Assembly: GCA_964460845.1 (NCBI GenBank)
Contig: CAYWRZ010000001.1
Location: 62,001 to 126,000, forward strand
Origin: CAYWRZ01 sp964460845
Lineage (GTDB): Bacteria; Bacteroidota; Bacteroidia; Flavobacteriales_D; UBA2798
Direction of reading: 5' to 3'
Length of the DNA: 64,000 nt
Position numbers and translations under genes: made by a program. A model generated the notes under the pieces. It saw nothing but the letters and a program-made list of their open reading frames with translations. It was not told the origin of the DNA and ran no database searches. This document shows, one piece after another, positions 25,296-33,745 of the stretch (positions within the stretch are counted from its first letter, which is position 1; each line of letters starts with the position of its first letter).

Positions 25296-25384
25296 CTTAC
25301 CCACAAAATTCAAACTACTCTTTTTCCACTGCCACAAGGATGGGTGCTTAACTGTATTGTATAATTACACCCTAAGCTTCCCTT

Positions 25385-25470
25385 AAAAAAGGGTTGTGTG
25401 CACAAGGAATTAAAACAGCCAGCCTCTCTATACTGCCTGTTCCCACTCCCGTACCTCACAACCCCCTTCT
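25385..25470 (-). ncRNA. Candidate small structured RNA in the 389-bp gap after mlaF
   Basis: No gene is seen in 25247-25635. Inside it, GGGTTGTG at 25391-25398 pairs with CACAACCC at 25457-25464. Nested within is a hairpin whose arms 25414-25422 and 25433-25441 pair over 8 bp with one mismatch around a 10-base loop. On the minus strand the outer stem is followed by six Ts (25385-25390), so the whole looks like an RNA with its own terminator. Two further short hairpins follow, and then the terminator at 25250-25295. No convincing TAnnTTTG promoter is seen upstream. The boundaries and strand are inferred, and no known RNA family is recognised. Confidence 0.35.
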
Positions 25471-25582
25471 TGTTAAGGTAGATTAAAAATAAGGCCTTTT
25501 TTACCTGATTACCGACCTATTTAGTGTACGGTATCCTGTATCTAACAAAAGGAAGATACCGGTCAGGCAACGGTTAACTGAC

Positions 25583-25613
25583 AAAAAAGCCCCGACGAAT
25601 GTCGGGGCTTTTT
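25583..25613 (-). terminator. Terminator of the downstream T9SS cargo gene
   Basis: A perfect 9-bp stem, AGCCCCGAC / GTCGGGGCT with loop GAAT, flanked by A and T runs on either side. It follows the stop codon at 25636 of the minus-strand gene by about 22 bases. The flanks allow it to work in both directions. Confidence 0.85.
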
Positions 25614-25635
25614 CGAGGAGAATAGTATCCGTAAA

Positions 25636-27492
25636 TTAGTGAGTAACTACCATTTTACGGGTAATCTTCTGTGAACCGGCAGTCAGTGAGTAATAGTACA
25701 CACCGGCTGCAAGCTGAGATCCATTGATAGTGTACTGGTGATTACCTGAAGAACGTGCGCCCAGGTTTTCGCTCAATACAATCTTACCGGTAAGATCCAC
25801 TATGTCAAGTGTTACGTTAGTCGGCTTGTTGAGTGAAAAATTCACCACAGAAGTCAGATCAAAGGGGTTAGGAATGTTCTGAGCTACCTGAAGGTTGTTT
25901 TGCTCAAGCTCGCTGATGTTCGAAGGAACCGAAGGATCAGAGAGACCCATACGAATCATAGGAACAGTAGTCATATAGTACCATGTAGTACCGTCAAGCA
26001 CAAATACGGTTTGGTTTTCGGCTACGGGACCACCGGCCATAATTACCAAAGCTTCGGGACCACCCGAGTGCTTCACTGCGGCCAGGTATTCTTTACCGGC
26101 TTCCAAAATGTAGGGAGTAGGGAAAATACTCTTCACCCAGGTAATCACACCTCCGCTGGAGATATCAGCAGCAGTAACGGTTCTTTCTTCGGGAGTATCG
26201 CAGTTTTCAGCAACCAGCGTAAAGTCAGCAGCGATTTCGTAAAGCTGTACGCAAAGGATAGCGCCTTCGTCGGTGTTACCGCTTAAAGCGAGGTCGATAG
26301 AATACAGGGGCTTATTGGCCTGAATCTGGAAAGCGTTCCCCATTACAAAAGCATCGCTGAGTCCGCCGGTTTCACCGTTCCAAAGTCCTGAACCGGTATA
26401 TACGTTGCGATCGCGAGCGTATTGTGTGTCATCAATCCAAAAGCGGAGTGTATCCACGTTGTCGGCAGGAGTAGCATCAGTAGCAAGATTGTCATAGTTC
26501 GCTGTAAATACCGCTCTGTACACACCTTCAGCAGCAGCAGGAGTATAACCGCTTACGGTATCGTTGCGGTTTGCACCGGCATTCAGGGTAGCTGAAGTTG
26601 CATCACCGCTGAATTCGTTGGAAGCAGAAGCATTGATCACCTCTACAGAAAGACGGCTGTTCGCTTGGTTAACCGCACCCTGGTTGTTCAAATTACCAGT
26701 GAATAGCATCGGGCTAATTTCCGATGTAGGAATTATGGTGTAATTGCTGCGGTAGCCTGTAGCTACAGAAGGTGTAGCCGAAAAAAGGCGAACAGTAGAG
26801 AGGATCAACTCATCTTCAGGAGTTTCAACTACTTCTACATCATCGACAGCCCAAAACCAGTCCCAGGCACCCTGGTAACGGAAACGGATAGTTACGTTTG
26901 CTTCGTTACCGGCGGCAGCCGTAATATTTACCTGTACAGTTTCTGCGTTAGGACTGTTTGTGTTGGTCAGGTATGTCGTATTCACAGGGTAAGTAGTCCA
27001 GGTAGCTCCTCCATCGTTACTTACTTCCACAGAGTGGCTTTCCATATAACGGCGGTGGAAGTTCTGAAAAGTGAGCGATACATGAGGATTGGCGGAGCAG
27101 TCAATCGCATTGACCGTAGTCAGCAATGAGTTCTGCGTACCACCGGGAGCTCCGTCAGAATCGATCCAGGCAAAGTTGCCACCCGAAGTAGAGTTGATAG
27201 CAGCCGCAAAACCCTGACTAGTAATGTTAGAAGGAAGGCTGGTGCTAATCACCCAGTCTCTTGCAGGCGCACTGGTATTAGACATAGCCCAGTTAGCAGG
27301 CGTTGAAAAATCATCAGACCAAATTACTGCACGATTGTTAGCAGCCTGTGCAGGAGCGTGTACATCTTGCTTTTCAGTAAGCGCGCCCCTGTAGTTCACC
27401 GCAGCGGGCGATTTCATCGGCACATCCGAACGCTGGGCATGTACCAGGCCTCCGGCGAGCAACACGAAAACCAAAGTAGAGAGTTTTTTCAT
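25636..27492 (-). CDS. Secreted protein with T9SS type A sorting domain (paralogue 1)
   Basis: A 618-residue protein with a signal peptide ending in GLVHAQ (about residue 19). Residues 50-230 look like a jelly-roll adhesion module of the choice-of-anchor J/MAM type: VIWSDDFSTPANWAMSN, FAWIDSDGAPGGTQNSLLTT, SVEVSNDGGATWTTYPVN, AWDWFWAVDDVEVVE. A middle region of beta-rich repeats follows. The last 85 residues are a T9SS sorting domain: QNIPNPFDLTSVVNFSLNK, VTLDIVDLTGKIV, GNHQYTINGSQLAAGVYYYS and the final KITRKMVVTH. The protein should cross the outer membrane through the Por machinery and be anchored or released at the surface. It is closely related to the gene at 27694-29610 and carries its own terminator. 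Ligand unknown. Confidence 0.88.
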   Translation of the reverse strand: MKKLSTLVFVLLAGGLVHAQRSDVPMKSPAAVNYRGALTEKQDVHAPAQAANNRAVIWSDDFSTPANWAMSNTSAPARDWVISTSLPSNITSQGFAAAINSTSGGNFAWIDSDGAPGGTQNSLLTTVNAIDCSANPHVSLTFQNFHRRYMESHSVEVSNDGGATWTTYPVNTTYLTNTNSPNAETVQVNITAAAGNEANVTIRFRYQGAWDWFWAVDDVEVVETPEDELILSTVRLFSATPSVATGYRSNYTIIPTSEISPMLFTGNLNNQGAVNQANSRLSVEVINASASNEFSGDATSATLNAGANRNDTVSGYTPAAAEGVYRAVFTANYDNLATDATPADNVDTLRFWIDDTQYARDRNVYTGSGLWNGETGGLSDAFVMGNAFQIQANKPLYSIDLALSGNTDEGAILCVQLYEIAADFTLVAENCDTPEERTVTAADISSGGVITWVKSIFPTPYILEAGKEYLAAVKHSGGPEALVIMAGGPVAENQTVFVLDGTTWYYMTTVPMIRMGLSDPSVPSNISELEQNNLQVAQNIPNPFDLTSVVNFSLNKPTNVTLDIVDLTGKIVLSENLGARSSGNHQYTINGSQLAAGVYYYSLTAGSQKITRKMVVTH

Positions 27493-27631
27493 GAGAGTTT
27501 TGTTTAAAATGAGATAACTGAAACAAATACATTTCGCTTATCCGGCACACAACTGCCTGATAAACGGTAATGCAAAATACTAACAATAATTTAAAAAAAA
27601 AACTGTCCTCAAAGACAAGAACAAAATCCAT

Positions 27632-27664
27632 AAAAAAAGGGGGGCGATATCGCCCCCCCTTTTT
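27632..27664 (-). terminator. Terminator of T9SS cargo gene paralogue 2
   Basis: A G6-CGATATCG-C7 palindrome flanked by seven As and five Ts. It lies about 30 bases after the stop at 27694 of the minus-strand gene. It separates the two T9SS genes, so paralogue 1 needs its own promoter in 27493-27630, where only near-matches to TAnnTTTG are found. Confidence 0.85.
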
Positions 27665-27693
27665 ACCTTTATAGAAGGTAGTGTCGAATATGA

Positions 27694-29610
27694 TTATTCA
27701 GTCACAACCATACGCTTGCTGATTCTTTCAGCACCGGTAGTCATTGTGTAGAAATACACACCCGGAGCAAATTCTGAAGAATTCAGGGTCAGGTTATAGT
27801 CACCTGCAGCCTTACGACCGAGGTTCATGGTTTTCACTACTTTACCTGTGATGTCAACTACTTCAAAAGTTACATTGGCCTCTTTAGTGAGTGAGTAAGA
27901 AACCAAAGAAGTTCCGTTGAAAGGGTTGGGTACGTTCTGACCCAGGTTGAGACCTTTGGCTTCGTTTTCTGTTACCGAAATGTCGCAAGCACCAGTCAGG
28001 AAACGTACTTTAGGCACGTTTACAGTATAGTACCAGGTGTTGTCGCCACCGTCGAAGAGGTAGTTACTACGGTTGGGGCTTCCTGAAGAGGGACCGGGAT
28101 CGTCATAGCCAGCCTGAGGAGCAACAACGCCGCCAGACATTACCTGTACAGTTTCGGTACCACCGGCAGTTTTCACTGCAACCAGATAGAACTCACCAGC
28201 TTGCAACTGAGCACAAAGCAGGAAATCTACCCAACGAACGGTACCACCGCTGGAAATCTGATCGGAGGTGAGCGAAAGCTCATAGGGAGTATCGCAGTTT
28301 TCAGCGAGCAGTTCGAAATCGGTAGTGATGTGGTAAATCTGAGCACACACAAGCGCACCTTCTTCGGTCTGAGGACCAAATGCTACGCGAACGCGGTTCA
28401 CATTGAGATTTTCTTTGGCTTCGTAAATAGGTCCTGTCACAAAAGCATTGGCAAGCCCACCTGTCTCACCTGCCCAAATGCTGCTGGCAGTGTAAACGTC
28501 GTTATCACGGCCAAACTCGTTGGCAGTAACCTGAAAGGTACGGGTAGCTACATTGTTAGCAGGCGTTTCGTCTGAGCCAGTGCTGTCTGAAACCGCCTCG
28601 AAATTAGCAGTGTATGTTTCTACGCTGCCCGCAGGGGTAAAAGTAATGGCAGTACTATCGCGGTGGATACCGAGCGATGCCAGGTTGGTAGAAGTACCTG
28701 CTCCTGAAAACGCAGCGGGGTTAGCGGCACCGTCAACCTCTACGCTCAGGTGCGTGTTGTCTTGTGTATAGAAACCTACGTTCTCGATTTTACCTACAAA
28801 ACGGGTAGCATGTACGCTACCGGTACCAATGCGGGTATAACGAATGGGCGCACCCCAGGTCGTGGGACTTGAAGCATCATGATAATCAGGCATGGTAAGC
28901 ACCAGGTCATTCAAGGCCGCATCGCTGATTTTGAAATCATCGATCATCCAGGCATAACCGCTACCATATTGGTCGTTATCTGTGGGGTTCACCCAACGGA
29001 AACGGACGAGTGCCTGAGCAGCACCACCAAGAGCAGTGGTTACGTTACGTGATACGGTGTTTTGCATCACCGGACCATTAGTAGGATACTCGGCAGTGTT
29101 GTTCACACGGTAGTTGGTCCAGGTCGCACCGTTGTCGGCCGACACTTCCAGCCAGCACTCATCAGAGTTAAAACGGCGGTAGCGTTGTTCAAACTCCACG
29201 AGTACCGCGGGGTTAGCGCTCAAATCTATCGAGTTGGCCAATGTAACAGTAGTGTTCTGCGGATCCACGTTGGCGGCCAGCAGGAATTGGATACCATTAA
29301 ATACGGCAAAACCGTTAACTGCAGTAGTAGAAGCCATAGCCCCGATATACTGAGTGATATCAGCAGGAGTGGTGGTCACAATCTGCCAGGTACCCTGACC
29401 GGTAGTAGCAATGTTCCAGTCAGCGGGTGTAGAGAAATCGTTCGTGTATATTACTGCACGGTTTCCTGAAGCAGAAGCAGGCTCACGAACTTCTTCAAAA
29501 CGGTTGTCAACCGCCAACCTGTGCATCGGCGCCGACAATGAAGCTCTCTGTGCGGAAACGGTTCCTCCCGCCAGTAGCAATCCGCTCAATAAAAAGTAAA
29601 TCTTTTTCAT
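27694..29610 (-). CDS. Secreted protein with T9SS type A sorting domain (paralogue 2)
   Basis: A 638-residue protein from the ATG at 29610 (MKKIYFLLSGLLLAGGTVSAQ, a signal peptide); an in-frame start 93 bases upstream is rejected. The plan matches its neighbour: an N-terminal jelly-roll module (VIYTNDFSTPADWNI, CWLEVSADNGATWTNYRVN, GYAWMIDDFKISD), a beta-rich middle (VYTASSIWAGETGGLANAF, LVCAQIYHITTDFELLAENC) and a sorting domain (LGQNVPNPFNGTSLVSYSLT, FEVVDITGKVVKTMNLG, LNSSEFAPGVYFYTMT, ending SKRMVVTE). The middle parts share whole phrases with paralogue 1, so the pair arose by tandem duplication. It is expected at the cell surface or in the medium; role unknown. Confidence 0.88.
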   Translation of the reverse strand: MKKIYFLLSGLLLAGGTVSAQRASLSAPMHRLAVDNRFEEVREPASASGNRAVIYTNDFSTPADWNIATTGQGTWQIVTTTPADITQYIGAMASTTAVNGFAVFNGIQFLLAANVDPQNTTVTLANSIDLSANPAVLVEFEQRYRRFNSDECWLEVSADNGATWTNYRVNNTAEYPTNGPVMQNTVSRNVTTALGGAAQALVRFRWVNPTDNDQYGSGYAWMIDDFKISDAALNDLVLTMPDYHDASSPTTWGAPIRYTRIGTGSVHATRFVGKIENVGFYTQDNTHLSVEVDGAANPAAFSGAGTSTNLASLGIHRDSTAITFTPAGSVETYTANFEAVSDSTGSDETPANNVATRTFQVTANEFGRDNDVYTASSIWAGETGGLANAFVTGPIYEAKENLNVNRVRVAFGPQTEEGALVCAQIYHITTDFELLAENCDTPYELSLTSDQISSGGTVRWVDFLLCAQLQAGEFYLVAVKTAGGTETVQVMSGGVVAPQAGYDDPGPSSGSPNRSNYLFDGGDNTWYYTVNVPKVRFLTGACDISVTENEAKGLNLGQNVPNPFNGTSLVSYSLTKEANVTFEVVDITGKVVKTMNLGRKAAGDYNLTLNSSEFAPGVYFYTMTTGAERISKRMVVTE

Positions 29611-29762
29611 CGGTTGCAAGGGATTAGTTAAAATATTGTTTAGTTTAATTAATACGGCACCTAAATTAATAAAGATTTTTACATTCTCACGCAACAGTTG
29701 CATTTAATTAGGCAATGGTTGTTTTTTTAACAGAAAGGGAAAGTACTGTGCACCGGAAAATG

Positions 29763-29809
29763 AAAAACCCCGGTTTCAGCCTCCTATTCAGAAAAGCATA
29801 AAACCGGGG
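29763..29809 (-). terminator. Terminator downstream of gcvP
   Basis: CCCCGGTTT at 29768-29776 pairs with AAACCGGGG at 29801-29809 across a 24-base loop, followed on the minus strand by five Ts. It begins 22 bases after the gcvP stop. Confidence 0.75.
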
Positions 29810-29830
29810 AAAAACAAAGCTTGTCTGCGA

Positions 29831-32704
29831 TCAGACTTCGGCTGTTTCGTAGTTTTCTATCGGCGGACAGCTACAAATCAGGTTACGGTCTCCATAGGCG
29901 TTATCTACCCGGCTCACCGAAGGCCAAAATTTTGCTTCGCGAATGTAAGACAAGGGGAAAGCCGCTTTTTCACGCGAATAGCTATATGTCCATTTATCAG
30001 AAGTACATACGGCGGCGGTGTGCGGTGCGTTTTTTATCACGTTATCTACCGCATCGGCTTCTCCGCGAATCACCTCTTCTATCTCGGTACGGATGGAAAT
30101 CATGGCATCGCAAAAACGATCAAGCTCTGCTTTCGATTCGCTCTCGGTCGGCTCAATCATTAAGGTATCTACCACCGGGAAAGCTACCGTAGGAGCATGG
30201 AACCCGTAATCGATCAGGCGCTTGGCAATATCTGCCACCTCAATATGAGCCTGACGCTTGAATTCCTTGCCGTCGAGAATCATCTCATGTGCCACACGAC
30301 CATTTCTACCCACATAAAGAATAGGATAATGATGACGGAGGCGCTCTTTGATATAATTGGCATTCAAAATAGCATATCGGGTCGCTTCGGTAAGCCCTTC
30401 TCCACCCAACATACGGATATACCCGTAAGAAATCAGCAGAATAAGCGCGCTGCCCCAAGGAGCGGCCGATACCACCTGACCGGATTCCCCACCGGTAACT
30501 ACCAACGGATGCGAAGGCAGGAAAGGTGCCAGGTGAGCGGCTACGCCAATGGGGCCCATACCGGGCCCACCACCTCCGTGCGGAATAGCAAATGTTTTGT
30601 GCAGGTTAAGGTGACATACGTCGGCACCGATACGTCCCGGGCTGGTCAATCCGACCTGGGCGTTCATATTGGCTCCGTCCATATATACCTGTCCGCCGTT
30701 ATCGTGAATAATCTTTGTAATCTCCATAATGCCTTCCTCATACACACCGTGTGTGGAAGGATAGGTCACCATCAGACAGGAAAGGCGTTCGCGGTGCTTT
30801 TCCGCTTTTTCACGAAGATCCTGAATGTCGATATTGCCGTTCTCATCACATTTTACCACCACTATATCCATTCCGGCCATAGCCGCGCTGGCAGGATTGG
30901 TACCGTGCGCCGAAGACGGGATAAGCGCCAGGTTGCGGTGTGCGTCGCCGCGACTGATATGATAAGCCCGGATAACCATAAGTCCGGCATACTCACCTTG
31001 CGCCCCGGAATTGGGCTGGAAGCTCATTGCGGCAAAACCGGTTATCTCACACAAATCACGTTCAAGACGGTGAAAAATTTCCTGATAGCCTTCGGTCTGA
31101 TCAAGGGGCACAAAGGGATGCACATTGGCAAATTCGGGCCATGTAATGGGATAAAGCTCCGAAGCCGCATTCAGCTTCATGGTGCAGGACCCCAATGAAA
31201 TCATAGAATGTACGAGCGAAAGGTCGCGGTTCTCAAGACGTTTGAGGTAGCGCATCATTTCCGACTCGGAATGGTAAGTATTGAACACAGGATGTTGCAG
31301 GTATTCCGAACGGCGGGCGTGTTGCTCTTCTATCACAGAAGGAGCCTGCTCGCTGTATGCAGAAGTCAATTCTTTGAACTCCACACCATTCACTGCGGCG
31401 AAAACCGCCAGTATGGCATTAAGATCATCGACAGATACGGTTTGATCGAGTGAAAGGCAAATCCGGTTTTCTTCATAACGGAAATTGATTCCGCGTTTAA
31501 GCGCCTCTTTACGTACAGCTTCGCTGTCTTCGACCTGCACTGCGAGCGTATCGAAATATACTTTCGACTCCACCCGAAGACCCAAATCGCGTAACGCACC
31601 GGCCAGGGCAGAAGTAGCGGTATGCACTTGCTGCGCGATGCTCCTGATCCCTTCGGGACCGTGATATACGGCATACATCCCGGCCATAATAGCCAAGAGA
31701 GCTTGTGCTGTGCAAATATTGGAAGTGGCTTTTTCACGGCGGATATGCTGCTCCCTCGTTTGAAGCGCCATACGCAAGGCACGGTTACCCTGTGCATCGA
31801 CCGATACCCCGATAATACGTCCCGGAATAAGCCGCTTATACGTTTCGCGACAGGCAAAAAATGCAGCATGCGGGCCTCCGTAACCCATAGGCACACCGAA
31901 ACGCTGGGTGGAGCCCACCACGGCATCGGCACCCCATTCTCCCGGAGGAGTAAGCAAGGCTAAACTCAGAATATCGGCTGCTACGGCTACCTGCGTACCG
32001 TTGGCTTTGGCCTGTGCGGTAAATTCGCGGTAATCGTGCACCTCTCCGTCGCGCGCAGGGTATTGCAGCAGTGCGCCAAAAACCTGGTCATTCCAGGAAA
32101 GCGTACGGAAATTACCGACCTGCAGCTCGATTCCCAAAGGCAGAGCACGGGTTTTTAATACTTCTATGGTTTGCGGGAAACATTCGTCCGACACAAAAAA
32201 CACATTTGCACCGCGCTTAACCGCCTCGCGATCACGGTTGTTGAAAAACATGGCCATCGCCTCGGCAGCCGAGGTAGCCTCGTCCAGCAACGAAGCGTTA
32301 GCTATCTCCATCGCGGTCAGATCCATTACCATGGTCTGAAAGTTCAGAATAGCCTCCAAACGACCCTGCGCAATCTCGGCCTGATAGGGCGTATAGGCGG
32401 TGTACCATCCCGGATTTTCCAGCACGTTACGCTGAATAACCGCCGGCACAATCGTACCGTAATAACCCAAGCCTATGTAAGTGCGAAACGACTTGTTGCG
32501 TCCGGCTAACTCTTTGAGGTGTTGCTGGTATTCAAATTCCGAAAGTCCTTTTTCGACCTGAAGCGGCTTTTCAAGACGGATGGCCGAAGGAATGGTCTGT
32601 GCAATAAGCTCATCGACAGAGCTTACACCCACCTGTTGCAGCATCAGGGCGGTCTCCTCCGCAGAAGGACCGATATGGCGGCGTACGAAGCGATCTTTTT
32701 TCAT
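29831..32704 (-). CDS. gcvP: Glycine dehydrogenase (aminomethyl-transferring), P-protein
   Basis: The PLP-dependent decarboxylating subunit of the glycine cleavage system. It takes CO2 from glycine and passes the aminomethyl group to the lipoyl H-protein. It is a single-chain (fused) form of 957 residues from the ATG at 32704 (MKKDRFVRRHIGPSAEE); an upstream start adds 13 residues. The N-half carries GYYGTIVPAVIQRNVLENP and TAYTPYQAEIAQGRLEAIL. The C-half carries GSCTMKLNAASELYPITWP, NSGAQGEYAGLMVIRAYH, SAHGTNPASAAMAGMDIV, and the PLP lysine in NLHKTFAIPHGGGGPGMGP. gcvT and gcvH are not adjacent. glyA in this window makes the glycine substrate from serine. It has a perfect -7 box and its own terminator. 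Confidence 0.97.
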   Translation of the reverse strand: MKKDRFVRRHIGPSAEETALMLQQVGVSSVDELIAQTIPSAIRLEKPLQVEKGLSEFEYQQHLKELAGRNKSFRTYIGLGYYGTIVPAVIQRNVLENPGWYTAYTPYQAEIAQGRLEAILNFQTMVMDLTAMEIANASLLDEATSAAEAMAMFFNNRDREAVKRGANVFFVSDECFPQTIEVLKTRALPLGIELQVGNFRTLSWNDQVFGALLQYPARDGEVHDYREFTAQAKANGTQVAVAADILSLALLTPPGEWGADAVVGSTQRFGVPMGYGGPHAAFFACRETYKRLIPGRIIGVSVDAQGNRALRMALQTREQHIRREKATSNICTAQALLAIMAGMYAVYHGPEGIRSIAQQVHTATSALAGALRDLGLRVESKVYFDTLAVQVEDSEAVRKEALKRGINFRYEENRICLSLDQTVSVDDLNAILAVFAAVNGVEFKELTSAYSEQAPSVIEEQHARRSEYLQHPVFNTYHSESEMMRYLKRLENRDLSLVHSMISLGSCTMKLNAASELYPITWPEFANVHPFVPLDQTEGYQEIFHRLERDLCEITGFAAMSFQPNSGAQGEYAGLMVIRAYHISRGDAHRNLALIPSSAHGTNPASAAMAGMDIVVVKCDENGNIDIQDLREKAEKHRERLSCLMVTYPSTHGVYEEGIMEITKIIHDNGGQVYMDGANMNAQVGLTSPGRIGADVCHLNLHKTFAIPHGGGGPGMGPIGVAAHLAPFLPSHPLVVTGGESGQVVSAAPWGSALILLISYGYIRMLGGEGLTEATRYAILNANYIKERLRHHYPILYVGRNGRVAHEMILDGKEFKRQAHIEVADIAKRLIDYGFHAPTVAFPVVDTLMIEPTESESKAELDRFCDAMISIRTEIEEVIRGEADAVDNVIKNAPHTAAVCTSDKWTYSYSREKAAFPLSYIREAKFWPSVSRVDNAYGDRNLICSCPPIENYETAEV

Positions 32705-32740
32705 GGAAAACCTGTTCGGATTAAGGTAAAAATGAGAGCG

Positions 32741-32748
32741 CAAATATA
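32741..32748 (-). promoter_or_regulatory. TAnnTTTG -7 box upstream of gcvP
   Basis: The minus strand reads TATATTTG, ending 36 bases before the gcvP ATG at 32704. No clear -33 TTTG is present at the expected spacing. Confidence 0.5.
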
Positions 32749-32926
32749 GTGAAAAAACCGCCTGCTTTTGTCCCTCGGAAAGACGGAAGGAAAAGAAAAA
32801 AAGAAGACCGCAAATCGGCGTATCTTTACCCTGTGGCGCTCGACACTATCGATACTTCCTTTTTGTGCGGCTCCACACTTTTTTTTGAATAAACACCAAG
32901 CCCATAGTACCCTCCTTCAGCGCTTC

Positions 32927-33745
32927 ATGCTTGTGTTTCGTGCGCTGGTTTTCCTGAATGTTTGGGTAGCCGCCGGTGCGGCGCTGCTTAGCCTGCAAAC
33001 TACGGTGCTGCTTGAGCTGCCGCCACAGCCCGGCATAATGACTTTTGTATTTTTCGCCACCTGTTTTCTCTATAATTTCCAACGCTTAAAACGCAGCCGC
33101 TTTTCTCCCCCCCAGCGCGCACTATGGCTGAGCCGGAATCGCCGGTTACAGCGCGCCGTTACCCTGCTGAGCGGTACCGGAATGCTACTTACCGCTTTCT
33201 TCCTCAATAGTTACACGCTGGTATTCCTGATAGGCTGCGGATTAATTTCGTGGCGTTATGCGCTGAGTTTCCCCTGGCCACAAGGCCGTAAAAAAACGCT
33301 GCGCGAATTGCCCTATCTCAAGCTTTGGCTTATTGCGCTGATTTGGGCTGCGGTAACCGTAATTGTACCGGTAATACACGTCAGAAAAATCACCTTTTCC
33401 GACAGCGGACTTTTCCTGCTTTGCTTCCTGTTCATCGCCGCCATCACTATTCCCTTCGATATACGCGACCGGTACAGCGACTCCCCCTCGATGAAAACGC
33501 TGCCTCAGCAATTAGGCGTAAAAGGCGCGCTTAAAGTAAGTCTGTTGCTGCTCGCCCTGGCAATGCTGCTGACGCTTTGGATTTTTCCTTCTTCGACAGG
33601 TGTCGCCTTACTGATTTCGTTCGCAATAAGCGGCGGGATAATATGGAGCGCGCGAAAACCGCAACCCGAGCTTTTTTATTCGGGATTAATCGACGGACTC
33701 CTGCTTTTGCAACCCTTGCTGATACTGCTGTTCGCGCAGTGTTAG
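32927..33745 (+). CDS. UbiA-like integral membrane protein
   Basis: A 272-residue protein with about eight hydrophobic segments. It is arranged like UbiA prenyltransferases and close to a Bacteroidota-specific group. The second Asp-rich box is present as DIRDRYSD in the cytoplasmic loop ITIPFDIRDRYSDSPSMKTL. The first box (NDxxDxxxD in true enzymes) is replaced by YNFQRLK, so prenyl transfer is doubtful. The first ATG that fits is at 32927; a TTG at 32885 would give 286 residues, and the longest frame starts before the hydrophobic part and is rejected. Its last four bases overlap the convergent hemL gene. Function not known. Confidence 0.65.
   Translation: MLVFRALVFLNVWVAAGAALLSLQTTVLLELPPQPGIMTFVFFATCFLYNFQRLKRSRFSPPQRALWLSRNRRLQRAVTLLSGTGMLLTAFFLNSYTLVFLIGCGLISWRYALSFPWPQGRKKTLRELPYLKLWLIALIWAAVTVIVPVIHVRKITFSDSGLFLLCFLFIAAITIPFDIRDRYSDSPSMKTLPQQLGVKGALKVSLLLLALAMLLTLWIFPSSTGVALLISFAISGGIIWSARKPQPELFYSGLIDGLLLLQPLLILLFAQC

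Noticed and set aside
30197..31198. 333-codon plus-strand frame inside gcvP
   Set aside because: Shadow of gcvP; composition shows the antisense of PLP-enzyme motifs and nothing recognisable.
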